Below the pieces are notes generated by a model. That model had not been told where the DNA came from. It was given only the letters and a program-made list of their open reading frames with translations, and ran no database searches. The translations under genes were made by a program, and so were the position numbers. A stretch of DNA of 64,000 nt from Tateyamaria omphalii (GTDB lineage: Bacteria; Pseudomonadota; Alphaproteobacteria; Rhodobacterales; Rhodobacteraceae), in contig NZ_JAHVHT010000001.1 in NCBI RefSeq assembly GCF_019802125.1, forward strand, positions 930,001 through 994,000, in the 5' to 3' direction. Shown here in pieces: positions 17,322 to 26,483 of the stretch (the stretch's first letter is position 1; each line of letters starts with the position of its first letter).

Positions 17322-19697
17322 TCAACTCTCCATGTCGAGAGCGAGGGCATAGGCCACCCGCTCGGTCTCGGTCAGTTTGACCTTGAGGGCCTGATCGAAC
17401 AGGTCTTGGAACTCCGGATTGGCGTGGAGCTCATCCGCCTTGGCCCGGTGCCATGCCAGACCTTTCTCATGCCACTTGCGCAGCTCTTTGTCCGCCATCA
17501 GGGCGTCGTATTCCGTGCGCATGCGCGGCAGATTGCGCTTGATTGTGATGTCGCGGAAATCGGACCAGTCCATACGGATCCAGTAGTTGATGCCAATGGA
17601 TCGATCCACGTGCAGCGCACGCCCACGCTGCCGCTTGATCAGAAACGATTCCGCAGACCGCAGGGCATAGTGATTCAGTTGAAGGAGATCATAGCCAATT
17701 GACTTTTTCGAACTTCTCCAGCCGTTCTCGGCCACTTCTTTAGTCATGTCCTTGCCGGATCCATTCACCCAGCGCACCTTCGACTTGAATTTCGGATCCA
17801 GCTTGTTCGGGCGGTGGCAACTGATCTTTTCATAGGCCCCGATATTCTTGAACATTGTCTTGAAGCCCCAGACGGTGTGGGGCTTGGGGCAGTATTTGGG
17901 CGCACAGTGATCGAATTGGTCGATGACAAAATCGTCCTTCAACTCGGTCACCCCGTTGTGGCCGAACAGCCGCCATGTCATTGCGACATTGGTTGCGTCG
18001 GGTACGGCGTCAAAGAAATCCTGCAACGTGCCGTTGCCGGTGCGCACATTCATGAACTCATCCACGTCAATGTGAATGATCCAGTCCGCATTCTTGATCA
18101 AAGGTTCCTTCAACGACTGGTTCAGGGCGTATTGCTGGGGCGAGTTTCCTTTCCAGTTGTCGTTGTTTCGATGTTGGATCACGCCCATCTCCTGGAGCCG
18201 ATCAAGAATCTCGCTTGTGCCGTCTTCGCACCCGTTGGTGTAGATCAGGAAATTGTCGACACCCATGGCACGGTGATAGGCAACCCATTCTACGATGTAA
18301 GGCGCCTCGTTCTTCATGCAGCCGACGATGACATTGCCGGTTGATCCCTTGGGAAGCTTGCGATTTCCGATTGGGGTGTAGGCTGCGGCCAGGTCTTCCT
18401 CGTTCACCGCGCCCAGTTTGTTGTGCGGCGCGAACGAGGATGTGCGCAGTTTCTCGAAATTCTGCACAGCCAGGGGCGGCATCAGCTTGCGGGCCGTGTC
18501 GGTCAGCCCGTCATCGGCTGATGTGACTGCGGCAGAAGCTGAGGCAGGGGGCGCAGTTCCATTCAGCCGTGCCAGATCGGCTGCCTTGGTCTTCCGCTCT
18601 TCCTGCGTTGCCTTGTCGATGCGCCACATGAAGCCCAACAGGTATTGCGAGGCGCGAAAACCCCGTGTCGGGTCGGCTTCCTCCCATGCTTTCTTCGCCC
18701 GTGGCGCTTTGAACAGCGTGGCCGGAAGATCATGCCGCTTGGCGATCTCCCGATTCTGGTCCGTGAATGTCTTCGAGACTGCCGCGAGCGATGCAGGATC
18801 GATCGGGTCGCCATCCACCTTGATTTCGGTGACGAAAGACCGCCAGAGCTGGCGCGGCAAGATACGTTTCTCGTTTGCAAGGACCTTTAGGATCAACTCG
18901 TTCAACTGACGTCCACGCGCCAGCCATGCTGCCGAAGGCTCCCTGAATGCGTCGACCTTCGTCGCCTTGCCCATGGTCGGCTTAATTCTGAATGCCGCCC
19001 GGATTTCGTCTGTGACCGTTTCTGCGGCAAATCCTTCGGCATCGTACGCGCGGAAGGTCAGCGCGCCATCCCCGAACACAGCATTCCAATGCCGTTCAAG
19101 GGCAGTGTAGTCCAACCAGCAAGGCGGCGCCTGATTCTCAATAAATACGCCCGCCTGCGGGTTGATCCGTGGGGCTGCGGCCAATGCGTCCGCCCACCAG
19201 GTTTTGCTTCCGGCTATTGCAAGTTCCTGCGCTAGCGAGCTACCGCGCCCTTCCATGATCTGCTCGCTGTAGTGGCGGGTCAGAAGCTTCGCAGGCTCGT
19301 CAATATGCGCCACAACACGGATATCGCTGGACAGTGGCGCAAGAAGAGCTTTCAGACGTTCCAATTCCGACTTGGACACCAGGCTCACGCCCAGTTGAGA
19401 AGCAGACAGGATCAAATGATCGGGTGAAAACTGCGCGACCTCTTTGGCGAGGTCGGACGCCACAGTGTCGTGCAAAACCTGCTGTTTGTCGCCTGTGATA
19501 TACCCTCGATTGTAGCGCAACGGGTCGATATGTGCAGGATCCGTCACCGCCATGTAGAGCCGGGTATGGTTCTTGTTGCCCAAGGCACGCGAGTACAGCA
19601 CGCCTTTGCTGGTCAACTGATCGCGTTTGGCTGCCATCACATTTTGCAGACGGTCCGCGCCCACCTGTTCCAGACCGATATGCAGGTGAATTTGCAT
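17322..19697 (-). CDS. Fusion: degenerate sulfotransferase-like domain plus GT2 glycosyltransferase
   Basis: A 791-residue two-domain protein. The ATG at 19697 overlaps the sulfotransferase stop by one base (TGATG). Residues 1 to about 375 start with HLHIGLEQVGADRLQ, which has the layout of the HIGxPKTGTTxLQ start of bacterial sulfotransferase-like proteins but lacks the Lys and Thr residues that bind PAPS. Residues 375-455 are an Ala/Ser linker. Residues 456-791 are a GT-A domain paralogous to the neighbours: GCMKNEAPYIVEWVAYHRAMG (459-479), CEDGT (490-494), DVDEF (544-548) and LNHYALRSAESFLIK. The first domain may now bind a substrate or act as a scaffold. Confidence 0.8.
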   Translation of the reverse strand: MQIHLHIGLEQVGADRLQNVMAAKRDQLTSKGVLYSRALGNKNHTRLYMAVTDPAHIDPLRYNRGYITGDKQQVLHDTVASDLAKEVAQFSPDHLILSASQLGVSLVSKSELERLKALLAPLSSDIRVVAHIDEPAKLLTRHYSEQIMEGRGSSLAQELAIAGSKTWWADALAAAPRINPQAGVFIENQAPPCWLDYTALERHWNAVFGDGALTFRAYDAEGFAAETVTDEIRAAFRIKPTMGKATKVDAFREPSAAWLARGRQLNELILKVLANEKRILPRQLWRSFVTEIKVDGDPIDPASLAAVSKTFTDQNREIAKRHDLPATLFKAPRAKKAWEEADPTRGFRASQYLLGFMWRIDKATQEERKTKAADLARLNGTAPPASASAAVTSADDGLTDTARKLMPPLAVQNFEKLRTSSFAPHNKLGAVNEEDLAAAYTPIGNRKLPKGSTGNVIVGCMKNEAPYIVEWVAYHRAMGVDNFLIYTNGCEDGTSEILDRLQEMGVIQHRNNDNWKGNSPQQYALNQSLKEPLIKNADWIIHIDVDEFMNVRTGNGTLQDFFDAVPDATNVAMTWRLFGHNGVTELKDDFVIDQFDHCAPKYCPKPHTVWGFKTMFKNIGAYEKISCHRPNKLDPKFKSKVRWVNGSGKDMTKEVAENGWRSSKKSIGYDLLQLNHYALRSAESFLIKRQRGRALHVDRSIGINYWIRMDWSDFRDITIKRNLPRMRTEYDALMADKELRKWHEKGLAWHRAKADELHANPEFQDLFDQALKVKLTETERVAYALALDMES

Positions 19698-20323
19698 CAC
19701 GCGACCTCGTTCAACTTGTTCACATTGGTCTTGCCCCACCAATGGATCGGGGTCTCAATGAAGCCTCCAATCAGATCCTTGGCATCCGGGTCGGCGACAT
19801 CATATTCCAGAAAATCCTCGTCATCTCGGAAGATGGCGCGCAAATGGGCATAGTGCGCCTCGATCCATTGCATCCGCTCTACGCTGGTCTCACCAAACCC
19901 CTCGGGCAGGCCGGGGATGTTGCCTGCTGGCAGGCGTGCGGTGCCCAGATCGGACCACGCCAACATGCTTTGAGATATGTGAAACGGGTCCCGGTTCGAA
20001 GCCAGAAACCGTACCCCCGGATTGTGTTTGCGGATCGCCATGATCAACCCGAAATCCATCTGCGGCCACAGGGACCGGCCCTCCCGAAGTACGCTCATTT
20101 CCGAAATGGCATCGAAACCGTCAAAATAAAAACCTGGATCACCTGTCTCGAAGTATCCGCGGTAGAGCAGATCAGCAACAAACGCCTCGTGCAGTTCCGT
20201 ATTCTCGGTCTGGCGTGGACGAATACGGTGGTCGGCCACATGCAGGCCTGCCCGCCGCAAGGCGCGCGCCAGCGTCGTGGTGCCCGTCTTGGGCAGTCCA
20301 AGGTTCACGACCTTCAGCGTCAT
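19697..20323 (-). CDS. Sulfotransferase family protein
   Basis: A 208-residue PAPS-dependent sulfotransferase. The 5'-phosphosulfate loop is LGLPKTGTTTL with Lys12 and Thr13/15/16, and the 3'-phosphate site is ASNRDPFHISQS with Arg111 and Ser117/119. The WW-containing C-terminal stretch (IHWWGKTNVN) fits the roseobacter sulfotransferase group. It overlaps the upstream glycosyltransferase by 4 bases and the downstream fusion by 1, so it is the centre of a coupled operon. Expected to sulfate a sugar or lipid made by its neighbours. Confidence 0.85.
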   Translation of the reverse strand: MTLKVVNLGLPKTGTTTLARALRRAGLHVADHRIRPRQTENTELHEAFVADLLYRGYFETGDPGFYFDGFDAISEMSVLREGRSLWPQMDFGLIMAIRKHNPGVRFLASNRDPFHISQSMLAWSDLGTARLPAGNIPGLPEGFGETSVERMQWIEAHYAHLRAIFRDDEDFLEYDVADPDAKDLIGGFIETPIHWWGKTNVNKLNEVA

Positions 20324-21348
20324 TCAGCAGGCTCCATCAGCCCCAGCTCGATCAGCATCGCCTCTTCCTGCGGTGGCAGGGTTGACGCAGCACGCAACTG
20401 CGTCTGCATCGCCTGATATTCCGGCTTGGCCAGTAACTCATCCCGCTTGGCGATATGCAGGCGCACGCATTCTTCGTGCAGCGCCTTGATTTCCTTGTCT
20501 TTCTTCAACTCCGTCAGCGCTTTCTTCAGATCCGGCAGATACCGCTGAATGCTCTTGTCCTCCCAAGCAGGATCGTTCCGCTCGCGCCAATAGGTATCAT
20601 CAAAAGCGCGATTTTCGCGGTTCACATCGCCCCGATCATTCTTGACCAGATAACTGTCGAGCGAGCGCAGGGCATAGTGATTGAGCGTTGCCATCTCCCG
20701 CGCTCCAGCTGCCGGAAAGCGCCTGATCCGGCGCGGGTTCGCGGCCACAAGAAACTTGTGCGGCACCTTGCGGCCCGACCCGTCTGTCCAGTCAGGCCGC
20801 GCCTTGCCCTTCTGAAACGGCCTATGCGCGCCATAATACTGCAGCGGAAAATCATGGCGGACGAGGGACTTCACCTCAATCGCTGCCTCCCCACACCATA
20901 GGTCCGGATTGTGTGACCGGTGAAACTGCTCGATCACTGGCTTGTCGACATACGCATCCACGCCATCACTGGCAAAGAACTGAAAAGACACGGAAATCGC
21001 CTGTGGATCATCGCACGCTGCGATCAATGCCGGGATCGTGTGATCGCCTACATGGATGTTCAGAAACTCATCGACATCGGCGATCCAGACCCAATCGGCC
21101 TCGGTCACGATGTCCTGACGGCGCGCATCCTTCAGGGCCTCCATCTGATAATTCCGGCCCTCGGCCGGGTTCGGCAGGTGCTGACACAGACCCCGATCCG
21201 CCAACGCATCCAGCAACGCATCGGTCCCGTCCGTGCAGTCATTTGAATAGAACAGGTGATCGGTCACCCCGATCAAACGGTTGAAGGCAACCCACTCCAA
21301 CAGGAACGGTCCCTCGTTTTTCACGCAAGTCACCGCAGTTACGCGCAT
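20320..21348 (-). CDS. GT2-type glycosyltransferase (Glyco_tranf_2_4), first gene of the operon
   Basis: A 342-residue GT-A enzyme starting at the ATG 21348 (MRVTAVTCVKNEG); an in-frame ATG at 21405 lies further upstream, but the domain starts here. Motifs parallel its two paralogues: CVKNEGPFLLEWVAFNR (8-24), CTDGTD (38-43), DVDEF (91-95), LNHYALRSLDSYLVK. It is the first gene of the sulfotransferase/glycosyltransferase operon and overlaps the next gene by 4 bases. The 196 bp upstream separate it from a divergent MoxR gene and must contain the promoter. Confidence 0.83.
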   Translation of the reverse strand: MRVTAVTCVKNEGPFLLEWVAFNRLIGVTDHLFYSNDCTDGTDALLDALADRGLCQHLPNPAEGRNYQMEALKDARRQDIVTEADWVWIADVDEFLNIHVGDHTIPALIAACDDPQAISVSFQFFASDGVDAYVDKPVIEQFHRSHNPDLWCGEAAIEVKSLVRHDFPLQYYGAHRPFQKGKARPDWTDGSGRKVPHKFLVAANPRRIRRFPAAGAREMATLNHYALRSLDSYLVKNDRGDVNRENRAFDDTYWRERNDPAWEDKSIQRYLPDLKKALTELKKDKEIKALHEECVRLHIAKRDELLAKPEYQAMQTQLRAASTLPPQEEAMLIELGLMEPAE

Positions 21349-21544
21349 GTCACGCCCGCCTTGTCTGAAGGGTCCATCACCCGCCGCCTCTGTCCTCGGG
21401 TCCACGTGCCATATGCCGCAAACCTCTTTTTCATTGCGTTAACATCATGCCATTTCAAGCGAATCGCGTCAACGCGCACGACTTTAGCAGCCCTTGACGA
21501 CGGCCCCAGACGATGCAGGTTGGACCCAAGGGAAGGACCACGCC

Positions 21545-22453
21545 ATGCACACACCCACCTCCATCGATGCCGTCCAGTCCATGCTGGCGGAGCAAGGGTA
21601 TGTCTGCGACCGCAGCCTCGGCACGGTGGTGTTTCTCAGCCTGTCGCTGGGCCGGCCGCTCTTCCTGGAAGGGGAGGCCGGCGTCGGCAAAACCGAAATC
21701 GCCAAGGCACTCGCCGCTTCCCTCGGCCGCCGCCTGATCCGCCTCCAATGCTATGAGGGGCTCGACGCCTCCTCGGCGGTCTACGAATGGAACTTCCCGG
21801 CACAGATGGTGGCGATCCGTACGGCCGAAGCCGCAGGCGGCGCCGACCGCAAGGCGCTGCAAACAGAGCTTTTCTCGGACGACTACCTGATCGAACGACC
21901 GCTCCTCGACGCCATGCGCCCTGACGAAAACGGCGCTCCGGTCCTGCTGATCGACGAGTTGGACCGCACCGACGAACCGTTCGAAGCGTTCCTGCTCGAA
22001 GCCCTCTCAGACTTCCAGGTCACAATCCCCGAGCTTGGCACGATCAAGGCCCCTGAACCGCCCATCGTTATCCTCACCTCCAACCGCACCCGCGAGGTGC
22101 ACGACGCGCTCAAACGCCGTTGCCTCTATCACTGGGTCGACTACCCGAATTTCGACCGCGAGATGGAAATCCTGAGCGCCCGCGCGCCCGAAGCGGCCGC
22201 AGAGCTCAGCCGCGAGGTGGTGGCCTTTGTCCAGCGCCTGCGAACAGAGGACCTGTTCAAGAAACCCGGCGTCGCCGAAACCATCGACTGGGCCAAATGC
22301 CTGCTCGCCCTCGATGTGCTCACCCTCAGTCCCGAAGTTATCGCGGATACGCTCGGCGCAATCCTCAAATACCAGGACGACATCCAAAAACTGCAAGGGT
22401 CCGAGGCCAAACGCCTGCTGGACGAGGCCAAGGCATCCTTGGAGCCAGCATGA
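21545..22453 (+). CDS. MoxR family AAA ATPase
   Basis: A 302-residue AAA+ ATPase of the MoxR/CoxD group. Walker A is GEAGVGKT (43-50), Walker B VLLIDELDR (about 132-140), with sensor 1 in VILTSNRTREV. The ATG at 21545 follows an AAGGA ribosome site. It pairs with the VWA protein 60 bp downstream. Such MoxR-VWA pairs load metal or activate enzymes; in carboxydotrophs the CoxD/CoxE pair matures the CO dehydrogenase copper-molybdenum site, but no coxMSL genes are present here. Confidence 0.87.
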   Translation: MHTPTSIDAVQSMLAEQGYVCDRSLGTVVFLSLSLGRPLFLEGEAGVGKTEIAKALAASLGRRLIRLQCYEGLDASSAVYEWNFPAQMVAIRTAEAAGGADRKALQTELFSDDYLIERPLLDAMRPDENGAPVLLIDELDRTDEPFEAFLLEALSDFQVTIPELGTIKAPEPPIVILTSNRTREVHDALKRRCLYHWVDYPNFDREMEILSARAPEAAAELSREVVAFVQRLRTEDLFKKPGVAETIDWAKCLLALDVLTLSPEVIADTLGAILKYQDDIQKLQGSEAKRLLDEAKASLEPA

Positions 22454-22458
22454 TCCAA

Positions 22459-22505
22459 CTTCATCTTGCCAGAAAAACTTCGGGGGTCCGGGGGCTGGCC
22501 CCCGG
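22459..22505 (+). repeat. Dispersed palindromic intergenic repeat, copy 3
   Basis: Begins 6 bases after the MoxR stop: CTTCATCTTGCCAG, then AAAAACTTC, then GGGGGCTGGCCCCC. It fills the gap between the MoxR and VWA genes, in the same orientation as transcription. Confidence 0.7.
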
Positions 22506-22513
22506 CATGGCAG

Positions 22514-23761
22514 ATGCCTGAATATGCCCCGCTCGAACTGCCCGAAAACCCAAAGCTCGCGGGAAACATCACCCACTTCGCCCGTGCCCTACGGCGCGCG
22601 GGTCTGCCCATCGGCACGGGCCGGGTGATGGATGCTATTACCGCAGTCACCAAGGCGGGTTTTACCGAGAAACGCGACTTTTACTGGACGCTGCACGCCT
22701 GCTTTGTCTCAAAGCCGGAACACCGGGCGGTCTTTGCCCAGATTTTCCGCCTCTACTGGCGCGACCCGCGCTATCTCGAACATATGATGGCTGCGATGCT
22801 GCCTGCTGTGCGCGGCGTGCAAGAGGATCGCGGCGCACAAGCCGCCGAAAAACGCGCGGCCGAAGCGCTGCTTGACGGCGCGGGCGACGACATCGACCTG
22901 CCCGAGATGGAAGAGGGCGGCACCGAGATCGAGATCGATGCCTCGCTTACCATGAGTGCCGAAGAACAGCTCAAGACCCTCGATTTCGAACAGATGAGCA
23001 CGGATGAGATGGCGCAGGCCAAGGCGATGCTGGCGCGCATGGCGCTGCCGGTCGATTCGATGCCCACGCGCCGCACGCAGGCCGCGGGCATGGGCCGTAT
23101 CGATCCTGCCCGCACCCTGCGCGCTGCGATGCGTCAGGGCGGCGAGATGCGGGATCTGAAATGGAAGACCCCAAGGGTCCGCTATCCAAACCTGGTGGCT
23201 CTTTGCGACATTTCGGGCTCGATGAGCCAATACTCACGCGTTGTGTTGCATTTCCTTCATGCGGTGGCGAACGCCAAGGGCGCCGGCTGGGCACGCGTCC
23301 ACGCCTTCACCTTCGGCACCCGGCTTACCAACATCACCCGGCACCTGCACCAGCGCGATGTGGATGCCGCCCTGAAATCCGCGGGCGCCGAGGCGCAGGA
23401 TTGGGAAGGCGGCACGCGCATCGGTTCATGCCTCGAGGCATTCAACAAACAGTGGTCCCGCCGCGTGTTGGGGCAGGGGGCAGTGGTCTTGCTCATCACC
23501 GATGGCCTTGATCGCGACGATCCGGACGCGCTGGCCAGACAGATGGAGCGGCTGCATCTCTCCGCTCAACGTCTCATCTGGATCAACCCCTTGTTAAGAT
23601 GGGAGGATTTTGCCCCTCGCGCGCGCGGCATCGCGGCCATGCTGCCCCATGTGGACAGTTTCCGCGCTGGTCACTCCATCGCGTCGATTGAAGAGCTTGC
23701 GCAGGTCATCTCCCGCCGTGATGACGTGGGCGACCGGGACCGCCTGCTCGGGATGTTGTGA
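22514..23761 (+). CDS. VWA domain protein, CoxE-like
   Basis: A 415-residue cytosolic protein of the CoxE group. The N-terminal half is helical and acidic (DIDLPEMEEGGTEIEID around residues 127-143); the C-terminal half is a von Willebrand A domain with MIDAS DISGSMS at 232-238 and a second metal-site TDG in LLITDGLDRDD. The ATG at 22514 is chosen because an earlier in-frame ATG (22466) would put the repeat element inside the protein. Works with the MoxR ATPase upstream, probably in maturing a metalloenzyme or complex encoded elsewhere. Confidence 0.85.
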   Translation: MPEYAPLELPENPKLAGNITHFARALRRAGLPIGTGRVMDAITAVTKAGFTEKRDFYWTLHACFVSKPEHRAVFAQIFRLYWRDPRYLEHMMAAMLPAVRGVQEDRGAQAAEKRAAEALLDGAGDDIDLPEMEEGGTEIEIDASLTMSAEEQLKTLDFEQMSTDEMAQAKAMLARMALPVDSMPTRRTQAAGMGRIDPARTLRAAMRQGGEMRDLKWKTPRVRYPNLVALCDISGSMSQYSRVVLHFLHAVANAKGAGWARVHAFTFGTRLTNITRHLHQRDVDAALKSAGAEAQDWEGGTRIGSCLEAFNKQWSRRVLGQGAVVLLITDGLDRDDPDALARQMERLHLSAQRLIWINPLLRWEDFAPRARGIAAMLPHVDSFRAGHSIASIEELAQVISRRDDVGDRDRLLGML

Positions 23762-23823
23762 AATTGCGCGCCTGACGGCGCATTACATTGTGATTGGGCG
23801 CTGCAGACTCACCATCCCAAAAA

Positions 23824-23976
23824 GCTGGAGCCGTCCTTGCCCGATCTGCCGCCTGACAGGGCATGGTCACCCGCTCAAGCAGAAATGCGGTTTCCACTTA
23901 CAGGGACCCTCCGCATTTCAGCTGGATCGTGCGCCCATCCCCTGTCCGTTGCCGTTCAAGCAAGGACGGCTCCAGC
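23824..23976. repeat. Long imperfect inverted-repeat (hairpin) element
   Basis: The outer 17 bases, GCTGGAGCCGTCCTTGC, recur as an exact reverse complement at 23960-23976. Inside, the arms pair again (GACAGGG with CCCTGTC, and GAAATGCGG with CCGCATTTC) with an offset of one base, around a loop near 23892-23910. The 153-bp unit can fold as one long interrupted hairpin. It lies between the convergent VWA gene and purL. It resembles a MITE or BIME-like element and has no open reading frame. Confidence 0.7.
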
Positions 23977-23985
23977 CCGAGGCGA

Positions 23986-26145
23986 TTAGGCGAAGGTGTT
24001 CGCGAAGGTAGTGCGATACATGTCGCGCAATTCGGCCAGCGGAGCGGACGAGTTGCCCATCCACACGGTATCGCCCGAGAATTTGCCCACAGACACGATG
24101 GGCACGCCCGCCTTGCCTGCTTCTATCATCAATGCTTCGGCCTTGTCGAACGAACAGGCCACCAGATAGCGCGCCTGATCCTCGCCAAAGAAGCTGCCCA
24201 TTTCGCTTGCATCAATCCATACGCCAACGTTTGCCGCTTCCGCCAGTTCGAAGGCTGCAAGGGCAAGTCCGCCATCGCTCAAATCGGTGCATGCATTGAT
24301 TAAATGTCTGTTTTCAAGAATAAAATTTCCGTTTCGTGTCTCGGCCTCAAGATCTACGTGCGGCGCGTCCCCGTCGGTACGCCCAAAGACCTCGGCCAGG
24401 AGCGCCGACTGCCCCAGATGTCCGCCGCATGTTCCCACCAGAAGGGCAACATGTCCTTCGCGCACGTCGCCGCCGATGATGTTGTCGGGGTGGTCAATCA
24501 GGCCGACGGCTCCGATCGTCGGGGTTGGCAGAATGCCGGCGCCGTCCGTCTCGTTGTAAAGCGACACGTTGCCGGAAACGATAGGCATATCGAGCGCTTC
24601 ACAAGCCTGTCCGATCCCGTCGAGTGCGCCGACGAACTGGCCCATGATCTCGGGTTTTTCGGGGTTGCCGAAGTTGAGGTTGTCGGTGGTTGCAAGCGGC
24701 CTGGCGCCGACTGCGGTCAGATTCCGGTAGGCTTCCGCGACGGCCTGTTTGCCGCCTTCGACCGGGTTGGCTTTGACATAGCGCGGGGTCACGTCCGAGG
24801 TGAAGGCCAGCGCCTTGTCCGTCCCATGCACCCGCATGATCCCTGCACCAAGTCCGGGGGTGCGCGCACTGTCGGCCATGACCATGGTGTCGTATTGTTC
24901 ATAAACCCATTGTTTCGCCGCGTAGTTGGGGCTCGCAAGCAGCGCCTTGAGCCCGTCGATGGGGTCGATGGCGGGGATGTCCCCGAGGGGACTGGCCTCT
25001 GGCGTCGGTTCCCACGGGCGGTCGTATTCGGGGGCTTCGGAGGCGAGTTTGGACAGGGGCAGGTCGGCTTTGACCGTGCCGTCATGTTCGATCAGGAAGC
25101 GGTCTTCGGCGATGGTTTCGCCCACGATGGCGAAGTCGAGGTCCCATTTGTCGAAGACGGCCTTGGCCTCAGCTTCAAGTTCTGGCTTCAGAACCATGAG
25201 CATGCGTTCCTGGCTCTCGGAAAGCATCATCTCGTAGGCGGTCATGTTCTCTTCGCGCACCGGTACGTCGTTGAGGTTCAGCTTGACGCCCAGCCCGCCC
25301 TTGTCGCCCATCTCGACCGCCGAACAGGTCAGGCCCGCGGCCCCCATGTCCTGGATCGAGATGACGGCGCCGGTTTGCATCAGCTCAAGCGTCGCCTCCA
25401 TCAGGCGCTTTTCAGTGAAGGGGTCGCCGACCTGCACGGTGGGGCGCTTTTCCTCGATGGTGTCGTCGAATTCGGCCGATGCCATGGTGGCGCCGCCGAC
25501 CCCATCGCGACCGGTCTTGGCCCCGAGGTATACGACCGGCATCCCGACGCCGGAGGCGGCGGAGTAGAAGATCTTGTCGGCATCTGCGATGCCTGCAGCA
25601 AAAGCGTTGACGAGGCAGTTGCCGTTGTAGGCCGGATCAAAGCGCACCTCGCCACCCGCGCAGGGCACGCCGAAGGCGTTGCCGTAGCCGCCGATGCCCT
25701 CGACCACACCGTGGACAAGCTGGCGGGTCTTTGGGTGGTCCGGTTCGCCAAAGGACAGGGCATTCATCGAGGCGATGGGACGGGCGCCCATGGTGAAGAC
25801 GTCTCGCAGGATGCCACCGACGCCGGTGGCGGCACCCTGGTAGGGTTCGATGTAGCTGGGGTGGTTGTGGCTTTCCATTTTGAACACCACGGCCTGACCG
25901 TCGCCGATGTCGACGACGCCTGCGTTCTCACCAGGGCCGCAGATCACCTGGGGACCGGTGGTGGGCAGCTTCTTGAGGTGGATCTTGGAGGATTTGTAGG
26001 AACAATGTTCGTTCCACATGGCCGAAAAGATGCCCAGCTCGGTGAACGTCGGCTCGCGTCCGATGATCTCGAGAATGCGGTCATACTCGTCGGGTTTCAG
26101 CCCGTGACTTGCGATCAGATCTTCGGTGATTTTCGGCTCTTGCAT
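23986..26145 (-). CDS. purL: Phosphoribosylformylglycinamidine synthase subunit PurL
   Basis: ATP-dependent amidation of FGAR to FGAM, with PurQ and PurS as partners encoded elsewhere. The start at 26145 gives 719 residues, the normal small-PurL length; an in-frame ATG at 26409 would add 88 residues from the upstream region. Conserved features: [11 protein letters not shown] (catalytic His47), the ATP-binding stretch [11 protein letters not shown] and a second AIRS-like half with the [10 protein letters not shown] motif. It lies downstream of a dyad-rich upstream region and converges on the hairpin element and the VWA gene. Confidence 0.96.
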   Translation of the reverse strand: MQEPKITEDLIASHGLKPDEYDRILEIIGREPTFTELGIFSAMWNEHCSYKSSKIHLKKLPTTGPQVICGPGENAGVVDIGDGQAVVFKMESHNHPSYIEPYQGAATGVGGILRDVFTMGARPIASMNALSFGEPDHPKTRQLVHGVVEGIGGYGNAFGVPCAGGEVRFDPAYNGNCLVNAFAAGIADADKIFYSAASGVGMPVVYLGAKTGRDGVGGATMASAEFDDTIEEKRPTVQVGDPFTEKRLMEATLELMQTGAVISIQDMGAAGLTCSAVEMGDKGGLGVKLNLNDVPVREENMTAYEMMLSESQERMLMVLKPELEAEAKAVFDKWDLDFAIVGETIAEDRFLIEHDGTVKADLPLSKLASEAPEYDRPWEPTPEASPLGDIPAIDPIDGLKALLASPNYAAKQWVYEQYDTMVMADSARTPGLGAGIMRVHGTDKALAFTSDVTPRYVKANPVEGGKQAVAEAYRNLTAVGARPLATTDNLNFGNPEKPEIMGQFVGALDGIGQACEALDMPIVSGNVSLYNETDGAGILPTPTIGAVGLIDHPDNIIGGDVREGHVALLVGTCGGHLGQSALLAEVFGRTDGDAPHVDLEAETRNGNFILENRHLINACTDLSDGGLALAAFELAEAANVGVWIDASEMGSFFGEDQARYLVACSFDKAEALMIEAGKAGVPIVSVGKFSGDTVWMGNSSAPLAELRDMYRTTFANTFA

Positions 26146-26483
26146 ATGTCGTCCCCCGGCTTTGGACCGCTCTTTAGAGCAGGGACGGGCGGGGATAAAG
26201 GGTTTGTCCCCGCGGGGACAGCTTGTGCGGTACCTTTGCGCTATTTTAAGCGCTCTGTGAACGTGCCGCCAAACCAATGGCTTGCCATTGCGCACGGTGA
26301 TTTCATCGGAAATTAACCATAATTTTCCAGACTGACGCACGATCCGGTGCGGTCGTGCGCGTGGCCTGTGTTTCTGGCGGTGCGATATAGGTTGTCCTGG
26401 TCCATCCAACGGACGGCAAAACCGGCCAAAACCTGAGAACCGTCAGGCCTGGCCATCACCGTCATAAGGGCATGACAGCCGTC
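26146..26483. other. Dyad-rich region upstream of purL
   Basis: No credible gene. Between 26169 and 26359 there are five inverted repeats: GCTCT-TT-AGAGC (26169-26180), the perfect 16-base palindrome TGTCCCCGCGGGGACA (26205-26220), GCGCT-N6-AGCGC (26238-26253), CAATGGC-TT-GCCATTG (26275-26290), and CGCACGA-N10-TCGTGCG (26336-26359). The purL promoter should lie here. The remainder, up to the small exported protein gene, shows nothing clear. Confidence 0.6.

Noticed and set aside
24304-26316. A 670-residue open frame on plus covering purL
   Set aside because: It lies antisense to a full-length purL with all motifs intact, has no ribosome site and its composition is the mirror of purL codons.
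26310-26325. A TTAA half-site near purL that might be a CtrA site
   Set aside because: The second half is TTTT at the required distance, so it does not fit TTAA-N7-TTAA.
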